From the NCBI GenBank assembly GCA_019235885.1, contig JAFAKB010000092.1, forward strand, positions 1-54,062: a DNA stretch of 54,062 nucleotides, written 5' to 3'. This DNA comes from Candidatus Eremiobacterota bacterium (GTDB lineage Bacteria; Vulcanimicrobiota; Vulcanimicrobiia; Vulcanimicrobiales; Vulcanimicrobiaceae). How positions within the stretch are numbered: position 1 is the first letter of the stretch; every line of letters begins with the position of its first letter. Under the pieces are notes generated by a model. The model made no database searches. It saw only the letters and a program-made list of their open reading frames with translations, and was not told the origin of the DNA. A program made the translations under genes and the position numbers. Positions 17,532 through 25,520 of the stretch are shown here, one piece after another.

Positions 17532-18284
17532 TCAGCGCCGCGCGAGCAGCGTGAGCGGCGGACCGGCGGGGCGCACCGTCACGCCGTCGGAGCCGAGCAC
17601 GACGATGCGCAGCGGCGTCCCGTCGCGCGCGACGTACGTCCCCGGGAACGAGACGCTGAAGCCGCAGTACACGTGGTGCTCGCCGAGCTCCTCGGCGACG
17701 TCCTGGCGCTCGAAGCCGTACGCCGCTTCGACGACGTGCTCCCCGACCAGCGCGAAGGCGGCGACGGCCGGCGTTTGCGTGACGGTGTCGGCGGCCCAGC
17801 CGTCGATGCGGATCACCGCGTCGCGCGGAACGTGGAGCGTCGAGCCTTGAATCGGCTCGGTGCGGCCGCTCTCGTCGGTCCAGGTGTCGATGCAGCCGCC
17901 GGCGGGCTCGACGTCGGCCAGCGGAACGGCCGCGTTCAGCCGGAAGCGCGCGCGCGCCAGCTCACCGGCCCGATCGCCCGCGACGACGAGCGCCAGCGCG
18001 TGCTCGCCTGCGGCGAGATCGACGGTCGCGAGCGACGCGCTGAAGCCGGAACCGGCCGCCGACGGATCGCCGAGCGCGCCGGCGACGTCCGGGCGCGGGA
18101 TGCTGCGCTCGATCGCGTGCTCGGGGCCGCCGTCGATGGTGAGCGCGAAGCTCGTCGCGTTGCCGGGATGATGAGCCCACCCCCGGACGACGAGCACGTC
18201 GCCGACGCAAGCGGTCGTTCCGGGCGGCGCGTCGGAGAGCGGCAGGAGTTGGATCTCGTCGATCGCTCCGGTAGCGGGTCGCAT
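17532..18284 (-). CDS. Cytoplasmic protein with two GW-RPDVA-GF modules (cassette A)
   Basis: 250 residues from ATG 18284. The frame is open further upstream, but the relative at 49888 starts at the same point (GAID/GALD in residues 4-9). Two similar halves are visible. Half 1: GW at 35-36, RPDVAGALG at 64-72, SGF at 79-81, AAGEHALAL. Half 2: GW at 162-163, RQDVAEELG at 193-201, CGF at 207-209, PGTYV. No signal peptide or membrane helix. The composition looks like beta-sandwich repeats. Modules of this GW...RPDVA type are, as I recall, common in bacterial surface and glycan proteins but lack a defined role. It is divergent from the lipoprotein gene at 18375. Confidence 0.65.
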   Translation of the reverse strand: MRPATGAIDEIQLLPLSDAPPGTTACVGDVLVVRGWAHHPGNATSFALTIDGGPEHAIERSIPRPDVAGALGDPSAAGSGFSASLATVDLAAGEHALALVVAGDRAGELARARFRLNAAVPLADVEPAGGCIDTWTDESGRTEPIQGSTLHVPRDAVIRIDGWAADTVTQTPAVAAFALVGEHVVEAAYGFERQDVAEELGEHHVYCGFSVSFPGTYVARDGTPLRIVVLGSDGVTVRPAGPPLTLLARR

Positions 18285-18374
18285 TCCGAGACGCGTTTTG
18301 GCGAGGACGCGCACGGTTCCCCGTGGCTCGGCCCGTGAAGGAGTCGATCGAAGCCCCGGCGACCTCATTCGTCC

Positions 18375-18809
18375 GTGCTCCACGAACCGTTCCGCCGGAT
18401 ACCGCTCGCTCTCTGCTTCGCCGCCGCGCTGGCCTCGTGCAGCTCTCCGCCGGCGTCGATCTCCGACCCCGGTCCGGCATTCGTGCGCGTCGGTTCCGAG
18501 CAATCGATCTGGTATTTGCCGGCCGGCACGGCGACGTACTGTCTGGTCGCCGACCCCACGCAGATGAACGTCTTCGGCGGCTTCGGCCGCGTCAAGCAGG
18601 TCGACGCCGGCGCGACGATCGCCGGCCGCAGGCTCGACGGAACGTGCCGCTATCCCGACGGCGTCTACGAGATCGCCGGCACGGCGTACCGGCTGCACGG
18701 CGACGCGTTCTGCCGCGAGCGCCGGCCCGAGAAGCACGCGACCTCGCTACCGGCGGGAACGGCGGTCGGCGTCTCGCGCCGCGACCTCGGGCGCTGCGCT
18801 TCCGGCTGA
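18375..18809 (+). CDS. Small lipoprotein of unknown function
   Basis: 144 residues from GTG. Residues 8-21 form a hydrophobic signal and LASC (L19-C22) is a good lipobox, so it should be lipidated and exported. The mature part has four further cysteines (in YCLVAD, GTCRYP, AFCRER and GRCASG) that could form disulfides, and a VYEIAGTAYRL strand. No family recognised. It sits alone on the + strand between two - strand genes, and its stop directly abuts the stop of the GSCFA gene. Its start region faces the double-module gene, 90 bases away. Confidence 0.6.
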   Translation: MLHEPFRRIPLALCFAAALASCSSPPASISDPGPAFVRVGSEQSIWYLPAGTATYCLVADPTQMNVFGGFGRVKQVDAGATIAGRRLDGTCRYPDGVYEIAGTAYRLHGDAFCRERRPEKHATSLPAGTAVGVSRRDLGRCASG

Positions 18810-19886
18810 TCAGTCCGCGACGCCGGCGCGGGCGTTCTCGGCCAGAAACTTCTCGAAGTAGACTTCGTTGCAGACGTCCTCTTCGATGTCCGCGACGATC
18901 GGCTCGGCGCTGAGCGCCGCGACGGCGCGTCCGTCGTTCGGCGCGGCGTACGCGCGGAAGAACGAGTGCATCACGCGGTCGACCGCCTCCGCGCTGACGG
19001 TGCGGCGATCGGCCTCGAAGCCGTCGTTGCCGTCGAACCCGACGACGATCTCGTACGACGGAAAGTAGTCGACGAAGTCGTAGCGCGCGCGCATCTCCTC
19101 GGCGGCGACGCGCAAGACCGCTTTGGACCAGAACGTCGACTGCGCGACGTGCCGCGGCTCCATCGTCGCCGCGAGCGGAACCGGCGAGACGGTGAGGATC
19201 ACGCGCAGGTTCCGGTTCAGCGCGCGCGCGATCTGCAGAAACTCGTCGAGATACTGCACGTTCTCGGCGACCGAGAGGTTCCGGAAGCGATAGCGCTCCG
19301 CATCGAACGTCCCCACCCCGGCACCCGGGCAGAGCGGGAGCGCGGCCTCGTCCGCGGTGCAGACCCACGTTTCGGTGAGGCCGAGCGTGAAGACGAACAC
19401 TTCGCTTTCCGCGAGCATGCGGCGCACCGCGGCAAGGTGCTGCTTGCGGTCGGCCTCGAGGGCGGCGACCGAGGCGAAGCCGCCCGGCTCGACGCGCGGC
19501 CGGAACGGGTCGGCGAAGCGGTCCTTCAGCGGCCACGGCGGCTCGGACGGCTGGAACGCGCCGGTCGCGCGGCGCGCGAGCTGCACCAGCTGCAGCGTCG
19601 TGTAGATGTCGCCGAAGCGCGCCGAGTACGCGCCGTAGTTACGCTTGCGGCGCTGCTTGGCCGACTCCCACACCGGCCCGGGCTCGGCGACGAAGTACGT
19701 GTAGCCGGAGGCGCGCAGGCGCTCCGCGATGCGCTGCGCGAAGCAGCTCCCCGCCGACGCGATGCGCGTCGTGCGGTCCACCGTGAAGCGGCCGGCGTGC
19801 TGCGGGTCGACGAAACCGGCGGAGCGGTCTGCGAGCGCGCGCGACCAGATCTGAAAATCGGGCAAGCCGGCATAGGGAAACTTCAC
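18810..19886 (-). CDS. GSCFA-domain protein (SGNH-like)
   Basis: 358 residues from GTG in a GTGA overlap with the upstream SGNH gene. The family-defining GSCFA lies at 46-50, followed by an aromatic-rich YGAYSARFGDIYTT block and FTLGLTETW, VSPVPL and FWSKAVLR segments found throughout the GSCFA family (Pfam GSCFA). These proteins resemble SGNH hydrolases, with the GSCFA serine in the nucleophile region, and are often found in polysaccharide loci. Removal or transfer of O-acyl groups on the glycan is likely but not proven. Last gene of the - strand operon that starts at 28653 or later. Confidence 0.85.
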   Translation of the reverse strand: MKFPYAGLPDFQIWSRALADRSAGFVDPQHAGRFTVDRTTRIASAGSCFAQRIAERLRASGYTYFVAEPGPVWESAKQRRKRNYGAYSARFGDIYTTLQLVQLARRATGAFQPSEPPWPLKDRFADPFRPRVEPGGFASVAALEADRKQHLAAVRRMLAESEVFVFTLGLTETWVCTADEAALPLCPGAGVGTFDAERYRFRNLSVAENVQYLDEFLQIARALNRNLRVILTVSPVPLAATMEPRHVAQSTFWSKAVLRVAAEEMRARYDFVDYFPSYEIVVGFDGNDGFEADRRTVSAEAVDRVMHSFFRAYAAPNDGRAVAALSAEPIVADIEEDVCNEVYFEKFLAENARAGVAD

Positions 19887-20701
19887 GGCAGAGCAGCCTC
19901 CATGGCGATGGAGTGGTATTGGCGCAAGATCGGTCGCGCGCCCGCGTGACCGACGTGTACCCCGTCGAGCAGCAGCCCGGCCTTGGCGACGTTGCGCTCG
20001 GTCATCTCATTCCAGGTGTCGATGAAGCGCATGTTCGCTTCCTCGCAAAAACGGCGCAGCGTCGCGTTGATCGCCAGGTGCACCGCATAGCGCGTGCGCG
20101 CGCGCGACGTCACGCCGGTCAGGCGGGCATACTCGTCGTCGTCGCGGGTCGGCGGCGGAAGGCTCGAGACGGCCAGCCGCGGGATGCCGAAATCACGCAG
20201 GCCGACCAGCATGCGGAAGAGCTGCCCCATCTGCTCGACGATCCGCTCGTCGAGATCGGCGGCCGGCAAGATGCGCGGCGCCTCGGCGGGCGGCAGCAGC
20301 GAGAGGTCCGCGTCGAACGAGAGCAGCGGGTCGGCGTCGAGCGGGATCGAGGCGATGATCTCGCGCGCATCGATCTCGCCGACGGTGAACAACACGTAGG
20401 TATGGTCGGCGATCCAGCTTGGGGTGAAGAAGGAGTCGCCGAGGCGCACCGTCAGCAGCTCGCCGGTATACCCGTGCGGGAGCAGTCGCAGCATGTGAAA
20501 CGCCGCGAGCGCTGCGACGATCCCGGGATGAAACTCGCCTTCCGGGCTCAAGGACGACTTCGCGGAGAGCCCCTGCACGCAATAGGCCTCGCTGACCGCC
20601 AGCGGTTCGCCGGTCGTCTCGTCGCGCAACACCAGCGCGTTCAAGGGGCCGCTGTGGCTGTCGCCGATCACGAAGAGGGGGCGCACGTAGGTGTCGGCCA
20701 T
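19883..20701 (-). CDS. SGNH/GDSL-like hydrolase
   Basis: 272 residues from ATG. Block I is GDSHS at 13-17 with the likely nucleophile S15, and the C-terminal DGVH at 246-249 supplies the Asp-His pair of the SGNH triad. No signal peptide is visible, so action in the cytoplasm is most likely. It is translationally coupled to the GSCFA gene, which suggests two related acyl-modifying proteins working on the same glycan. Acetyl esterase and acetyltransferase roles cannot be told apart here. Confidence 0.72.
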   Translation of the reverse strand: MADTYVRPLFVIGDSHSGPLNALVLRDETTGEPLAVSEAYCVQGLSAKSSLSPEGEFHPGIVAALAAFHMLRLLPHGYTGELLTVRLGDSFFTPSWIADHTYVLFTVGEIDAREIIASIPLDADPLLSFDADLSLLPPAEAPRILPAADLDERIVEQMGQLFRMLVGLRDFGIPRLAVSSLPPPTRDDDEYARLTGVTSRARTRYAVHLAINATLRRFCEEANMRFIDTWNEMTERNVAKAGLLLDGVHVGHAGARPILRQYHSIAMEAALP

Positions 20702-20748
20702 CGGCGATCAGTTCATCGGCGGCGGTCCGTCGAGCCTCCCCTGGCGGC

Positions 20749-21255
20749 TCAGCCGAACGAGACCCCGTAGAGGATCACACCGAGCTGGCGCGCGTCGGAG
20801 CTCAAGCCGAGCTTCGAAGGGACGAACGTCGCGTCGGGGAGCAGCTTGACGCCGACGCTCTTGCCGCGCGCGCTTCCGGGAACGGAAAACGTCAGCGTCT
20901 GGCGCCCGACCGGGAGCCCGTGCTTCGACTGCGTGGTGCCGCTTCCGAGTTGGAGCGTGACGCCTTGTTCGCCCGGCTTGTAGAACGCGGCCGGCACGTC
21001 GATCTCGACCCGCAGCGTGCGCGCCGTGCGCGGCACGTCGACGCCGAACGTCGCCTGCTGCGCGGTCCAGTGGTCGGGGTAGACGCCTTTCACCGCGGAT
21101 CCCGGCGCGACGCCGGCCGGCCGGTACTCGGACGGAAGCGATGCGGGGGACGGCCCGGTGTTCGCGTCGTTGCGCTGCGCGCAGCCGGCGAGCGCGCACA
21201 GCGAGAGGAACGCGGCGAAGGCGCGCGCTCGAAGACGATGCGGGGACACTGGCAT
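20749..21255 (-). CDS. Lipoprotein of unknown function in polysaccharide operon
   Basis: 168 residues taking ATG 21255; an in-frame start 13 codons earlier at 21294 would overlap the flippase end less plausibly. Signal residues 8-24 and lipobox LAGC (C25). The mature domain contains GVYPDHWTAQQATFGVD and a regular beta-strand pattern ending in GVILYGVSFG. No catalytic motif. It lies 45 bases downstream of the flippase gene on the same strand and 47 bases before the SGNH gene, so it probably belongs to the same transcript. A role in the periplasm or outer membrane for the exported glycan is inferred from position only. Confidence 0.62.
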   Translation of the reverse strand: MPVSPHRLRARAFAAFLSLCALAGCAQRNDANTGPSPASLPSEYRPAGVAPGSAVKGVYPDHWTAQQATFGVDVPRTARTLRVEIDVPAAFYKPGEQGVTLQLGSGTTQSKHGLPVGRQTLTFSVPGSARGKSVGVKLLPDATFVPSKLGLSSDARQLGVILYGVSFG

Positions 21256-21300
21256 CGGCGCCCTCTTGTCTGCTCTGCGAAACGGACCCTGCAACGCGCG

Positions 21301-22572
21301 TTACGCGACGCGAAAGGCGGCGCGCGACTTGATGAGATCGTGCGCGACGTAGACCGCCATGACGGCGAACACGGTGACGTGTCCGGCCAGCACGTCTTGC
21401 ACGATCTGCACCACGGAGCCGTGGCGCATCAGCACCGCGGTGATCTCCGCGGCGGCCGCGACCAGCAGGTACGGCACGAAACCGAAGCGGTGGCGCGCGA
21501 TCGCGTACGTCGAGAGCAGGCTCGCCAGCGACAGCCCGCCGGCGGCGAGCGCGTACGGGAAGACGATCGCGGCGGCGCCGGTGAAGCGCGGCCCGGCCAG
21601 GACGCGCAGGACGAGCTCGGGTGCGACGGCGCAGCAGCCCGCGACGACGGTGATCGTCGCGAGCGCGACCGCGAGCGCGACTGCAAGCACGTTCGTCGCG
21701 GGCCGTCCGCTGGCGGCGCGCACGGCGACGTGCGGCAAGAGCACCGTCGGCAGAAACGCGATCGCCGCGAAGATCACGCGCCCGCCGAGGGCGGCGGCGC
21801 CGTAGAGCCCGGCGTCGAGCGGATCGAGGAAATGTCGTGCGAGCACGACGTCGTAGAACATCAGCACGACGATTCCGAACGCCGACGTTCCGGTCGCGCC
21901 GGCCGTCGCGATCATCCGCCGCAGATCGAGGTGCACGGCGACGCCGATCGCGCGGAACCGCCGGCGCAGCAGCAGCTCCCCGTAGAGCAGCGCGGCGACG
22001 ACCGAGCCGAGCAGCGAAAGGATGCTCCCGAGCGCGCCGGCCGCGTGGACGAGCGGGATCAGCAGGACGGTCCGCGACGCGTCGATCAGATTCGAGACCG
22101 CGAACGACCGAAACGCGCCGAACCCTTGAAACACGCCGCGCTGGAGGAGCAGCGCGAAGCCCACGCCGGCGGTGACGCCGGCGGCGCTCACCAGCTCGGT
22201 ACGGTCGAGGTGGAGGTATGCGGCGACCAGCTGCTGCGCGAGGAGCGTGGCGAGGGCGATCGCGAGCGCGATCAGCAGCGCGCCGCGCGTGAGCGCGCGG
22301 GAGAACGACGCCATCGGTTCGGCCGCGCCGGCGGCGCGCAGGTCGGCGGCCAACTTCGCGGTCACCGTCTGCCCGATCGTCCCCGCGCCGAACACGACCA
22401 GCACCAGCGAGATGAGCGACATCACGGCGCCGTAGTCGCGCACCGAGAGCAGCCGCCCCATCAGCATGTAGAACAGATAGTACGAGACGTTCGCCAGCAC
22501 GCTCGCGCCGAAGACGAGCGCGCCGCTGCGCGTGAAGTCGCTCGCCGCGGCGCGGCGCAGCAGAGCCTTCAG
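21301..22572 (-). CDS. wzx: Oligosaccharide flippase (Wzx/MATE-like)
   Basis: 423 residues if started at CTG 22572. Twelve or more hydrophobic helices cover the whole protein. The N-terminal LANVSYYLFYMLMGRLLSVRDYGAVMSL matches the polysaccharide transporter family, in which a GRxLsxxxYG motif follows helix 1. It would flip lipid-linked oligosaccharide to the periplasm. No ATG or GTG lies close to the expected start. The CTG overlaps the TGA of the upstream GT2 gene in the same CTGA geometry that ATGA and GTGA have elsewhere in the window. GTG at 22500 would cut helix 1. Confidence 0.82.
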   Translation of the reverse strand: MKALLRRAAASDFTRSGALVFGASVLANVSYYLFYMLMGRLLSVRDYGAVMSLISLVLVVFGAGTIGQTVTAKLAADLRAAGAAEPMASFSRALTRGALLIALAIALATLLAQQLVAAYLHLDRTELVSAAGVTAGVGFALLLQRGVFQGFGAFRSFAVSNLIDASRTVLLIPLVHAAGALGSILSLLGSVVAALLYGELLLRRRFRAIGVAVHLDLRRMIATAGATGTSAFGIVVLMFYDVVLARHFLDPLDAGLYGAAALGGRVIFAAIAFLPTVLLPHVAVRAASGRPATNVLAVALAVALATITVVAGCCAVAPELVLRVLAGPRFTGAAAIVFPYALAAGGLSLASLLSTYAIARHRFGFVPYLLVAAAAEITAVLMRHGSVVQIVQDVLAGHVTVFAVMAVYVAHDLIKSRAAFRVA

Positions 22573-23477
22573 AGCGGCGGCCCCGAGCGCGCTGCGGCCT
22601 CCGGCACGGGAGTCTCTCCGGTGCGGGTCTCGATCTGCGGCACGGCGGGCTTCGTGCGCGGCGCCCACACGTACTTCGAGGCACGCCGGCTCGCGATCTC
22701 GAGCAGCGTGTGCAGCACCGAGAGAACGTTCGGCAGCGTCAGCGCGTTCGACTTTCCTTGGCGTTTCTCGAACGTCTTGATCGGAATCTGCTTGTAGCTG
22801 AACCCGAGCGCGAGCACGATGCACAGGATCTCGGCCTGAAACCCGAACCCGCGCGTGTTCGTGTGCCAGCGCATCACCGCGTGGCGTGGCAGCACGGGAA
22901 CGCCGTTGTAGTAGTGAATCCGGTTGCCGCTGATCATGTTCACCAGGAAGGTGAAGACCGTCGAGAGGACGCGCCGGGTGATGCTGCGGCCGTGGTTCGG
23001 AACGTAGTACGGGATGATGCAGTCCGCTTCGCCGATCGTGCGCAGCACGGCGACGACGCTGTCCCGCGGCTCTCCGAAATCGCCGGGGATCAGCCGGTAG
23101 TACTTTCCTTTTCCGACGAACGCGCCGTCGACGTAGTTCTGCGCGAAGCCCTTGTTCTTCTTGTTGGCGCGCAGGACGATGTTGTCGTCGGGGTGCTCGG
23201 CGATGTACTGCCGGACGACCTCCCGCGAGCGGTCGCGCGAGCCGTCGTCGATGACGATCACCTCGTAGCTGATCCCCACCTCTTTGCTGGCCGCGAGCAG
23301 CATGTCGAGCGTGTCGACGATGTAGTCCGCCTCGTTATAGCAGGAGACGGCGAAGGTGAGCTCGAGCGGCGCGTCGGCGTACGGCGCGGTGACGGAGGCG
23401 GCGTCGCGGATGCGCGCGGCGGCCGGCGTCATCGTGACGTCGGCCTCCCAAAAGGACCGGAACGCGCTCTCGCTCAT
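22569..23477 (-). CDS. GT2 glycosyltransferase
   Basis: 302 residues from ATG. LTFAVSCYNEADYI opens the GT-A domain; VIDDGSRDRSREVV binds the nucleotide, KNKGFAQNYVDGAF follows, and PGDFGEP takes the place of the usual DxD. Later blocks GFGFQAEILCIVLALGFSY and KTFEKRQGKSNAL match the polyprenyl-phosphate glycosyltransferase style. A hydrophobic stretch near 165-180 could touch the membrane. It lies between epimerase genes and the flippase in a single - strand operon, so it most likely adds one sugar to the lipid-linked unit that the flippase moves. Confidence 0.82.
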   Translation of the reverse strand: MSESAFRSFWEADVTMTPAAARIRDAASVTAPYADAPLELTFAVSCYNEADYIVDTLDMLLAASKEVGISYEVIVIDDGSRDRSREVVRQYIAEHPDDNIVLRANKKNKGFAQNYVDGAFVGKGKYYRLIPGDFGEPRDSVVAVLRTIGEADCIIPYYVPNHGRSITRRVLSTVFTFLVNMISGNRIHYYNGVPVLPRHAVMRWHTNTRGFGFQAEILCIVLALGFSYKQIPIKTFEKRQGKSNALTLPNVLSVLHTLLEIASRRASKYVWAPRTKPAVPQIETRTGETPVPEAAARSGPPL

Positions 23478-23513
23478 GGTGGTGATCTCGATCTCCGTGG
23501 GCAGGTATTGTTG

Positions 23514-24494
23514 TTACGGCTGGTGGGCGTAGACGAGCGGCCGGCCGGAAAGATCCTCCCATTCGCGCTCGACCCAATCGACGACGCCCTCGACCCCGCT
23601 TCGCAGTGGGACGCGCGCGGCCCAGCCGAGCTCGCGCGCGATCTTCGTCGCGTCGATCACGAGCCCGGCTTGCTGCTCGCGCCGATCCTCCACCTCTCGC
23701 GTGCAGGTTTCGAAATCCTTGCCGAGCCGCTCGCAGACGAGCCCGACGATCTCGCGCACGCTCGCAAGCTCCGGCGGCGCGACGTTGTACGTTTGGCCGG
23801 TCCCGCCGCGCTCGAGGACCGCCAACATCGCGTGCGAGGCGTCGCGCACGTGCAGGTACTGCTTGAGCGCTCGCCCGCCGCCGTGCAGGTCGATCCAGCC
23901 GCCGAGCTTCAGCGCGATCGCCGACTTCGGGACGATGCGGTACGGCTGCTGGTAGGGACCGTAGAGGTTCGGCGGGCGCACGATCTGCGCCGGGAAGCCG
24001 CTCGCGCCATGATACGCGAGCAGCAACTGGTCGAACGCCGCCTTCGAGACACCGTACGGCGTCGCCGGCGCGGGCGGCGACGCTTCGGTGTGGGGCGGCC
24101 CGCCGGCGGCGTAGACGCTCGAGGTCGAGACCTGCAGGAACCGGCGCACGTACGGGTGCCGGTTCAGCCGGTCGACGAGCGCGGCGAGCGCGGCGCAGTT
24201 GGTGCGAAAGTAGTCCTCCGGGTGCGCCCAGCTGGCGGCGAGCTCGCCCTGCGCCGCGAAGTTCACCACCCAGTCGGGCCCGAAGGCGTCGAGCGCCGCG
24301 CCGATCTCCGCCGGATCGCGGTTCAGGTCGAGCTGCCGGTAGGCGAAGCGGTCGCGTGGTCGCGCGCGGTACGCGCACGACGTTTTCTCGGGGGAGCGGC
24401 TGATCGCTAGGACGTCGTGCGCGCCCGTGCCGAGCAGCAGATCGATGAAGTCGCCGCCCGCAAACGAGTTGCCCCCCAGGACGGTGACCCGCAC
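23514..24494 (-). CDS. NAD-dependent epimerase/dehydratase with variant Rossmann motif
   Basis: 326 residues from GTG 24494; the frame is open upstream but runs into the previous gene. The nucleotide site reads VLGGNSFAGGDF, so the middle glycine of GxxGxxG is Ser. NFAAQGELAASW, STSSVY and the catalytic YGVSK are intact, and LYGPYQQPYRIVPK plus LHVRDASHA resemble dTDP-glucose/GDP-mannose 4,6-dehydratases. A nucleotide-sugar dehydratase or epimerase is therefore likely, with substrate unknown. It starts six bases upstream of the previous stop's end point on this strand, so the pair is tightly coupled. Confidence 0.8.
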   Translation of the reverse strand: MRVTVLGGNSFAGGDFIDLLLGTGAHDVLAISRSPEKTSCAYRARPRDRFAYRQLDLNRDPAEIGAALDAFGPDWVVNFAAQGELAASWAHPEDYFRTNCAALAALVDRLNRHPYVRRFLQVSTSSVYAAGGPPHTEASPPAPATPYGVSKAAFDQLLLAYHGASGFPAQIVRPPNLYGPYQQPYRIVPKSAIALKLGGWIDLHGGGRALKQYLHVRDASHAMLAVLERGGTGQTYNVAPPELASVREIVGLVCERLGKDFETCTREVEDRREQQAGLVIDATKIARELGWAARVPLRSGVEGVVDWVEREWEDLSGRPLVYAHQP

Positions 24495-24499
24495 CGGCG

Positions 24500-25501
24500 C
24501 TATTTCAAGCCGGCGAGCTGCATCGTCTTGATGTTGAAGTAGCGCGGGTCGTTCATCGGGTCGGGGATGAGCCCGCGCTCGAACGCCGAGACGAGGTCGC
24601 GCACCGCGGTCGCGATGTCGCGCTTGGCCTCGAAGCCGAGCTCGCGCTTGATCAAGTCCGAGTTGATGCGGTACGAGCGCAGGTCGTTCGTCGGCTCGAC
24701 GTTGATCGTCACGTCCGGGCCGACGACGTCGCGCGTCGTCTCGGCGATCTGGCCGATCGTCTGGTTGTAGTAGCCCGCGTTGTAGATCTTGCCGTCGACC
24801 AGCTCGCTCGGGAGCGAGACGGTCTGCACGTACAGGTCCGTCATGTCCTCGATGTGGATGTTCGGGCGCACCTGCGAGCCGCCGAAGACGCGGATCGCGC
24901 GGTTGTTCACCGCGTGGTTCGTCATGATGTTCACCGACAGGTCGAGCCGCAGGCGCGGCGCGTAGCCGCAGACCGTCGCGGGGCGCAGGATCAGCGTCTC
25001 GAAGCCTTTTTCTCGCGCGTCCGTCAGCAGCTCTTCGCACATCGCCTTGAACTTCGAGTAGTCGGTCAGCGGCTCCAGGCTCAGGTTCTCGGTGACGTGC
25101 TCTTCCTGCTTGACGCCGTAGACGCTCGACGAGGAGGCATAGACGAAGCGGGTCACGCCCGCGTCCTTCGACGCGCGAACGAGGCCGGGGAAGCAGTCGT
25201 AGTTGATCGACTTGCCGAGATCCGGGTCGAGCTCGAAGCTGGGGTCGTTCGAGATGCAGGCGAGGTGGATCACCGTGTCGGCGCCGGCGACGGCGCGCTC
25301 GACCGCCGCGGGATCACGCAGGTCGCCGCGAATCTCGGTGAGGTTCGGGTTGCCGCGGACCGGCGCCAAGCCTTGCTCACCGTAGAGGTACAGGTCGAAG
25401 ACGACGACCTCGTAGCCCGCGTCGAGCAGCTTGGGGACGAGCCGGCTTCCGACGTAGCCGGCCCCGCCCGTGACCATGACCTTGCGCGCCTTGCGATCCA
25501 C
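24500..25501 (-). CDS. NAD-dependent epimerase/dehydratase of the SNDP group
   Basis: 333 residues from GTG 25501. MVTGGAGYVGSRL, HLACISNDPSFELDPD, YASSSSVYG and catalytic YSKFK (YxxxK) are clear. The SNDP block after strand 4 also occurs in the protein at 44904, so both belong to one subgroup of extended SDRs used in polysaccharide and heptose loci. RPNIHIEDMTDLY and the YYNQTIGQIAE block complete the substrate domain. The reaction cannot be read. It starts 19 bases after the nucleotidyltransferase-kinase gene, which supports an NDP-heptose or heptose-derived substrate. Confidence 0.82.
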   Translation of the reverse strand: MDRKARKVMVTGGAGYVGSRLVPKLLDAGYEVVVFDLYLYGEQGLAPVRGNPNLTEIRGDLRDPAAVERAVAGADTVIHLACISNDPSFELDPDLGKSINYDCFPGLVRASKDAGVTRFVYASSSSVYGVKQEEHVTENLSLEPLTDYSKFKAMCEELLTDAREKGFETLILRPATVCGYAPRLRLDLSVNIMTNHAVNNRAIRVFGGSQVRPNIHIEDMTDLYVQTVSLPSELVDGKIYNAGYYNQTIGQIAETTRDVVGPDVTINVEPTNDLRSYRINSDLIKRELGFEAKRDIATAVRDLVSAFERGLIPDPMNDPRYFNIKTMQLAGLK

Positions 25502-25520
25502 GATTGATTCCGCGTTTCCT

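Larger units (their letters stand above)
14085..18284. repeat. Cassette copy A: four-gene block repeated at 45935-50628
   Basis: Gene order is methyltransferase-coiled coil (+), GT2-GT4 fusion (+), small coiled-coil protein (-), double-module protein (-). The same order, orientation and overlaps recur in copy B. Protein similarity runs along every gene. DNA similarity is visible only in the most conserved segments, for example around 16879-16935 against 49199-49260. This points to an old rather than recent duplication, or separate acquisition of two related blocks. Confidence 0.8.

Noticed and set aside
17532-18737. Longer 401-residue version of the module protein starting at 18737
   Set aside because: The added 151 residues are Arg-rich, overlap the + strand lipoprotein gene and are absent from the paralogue at 49888.
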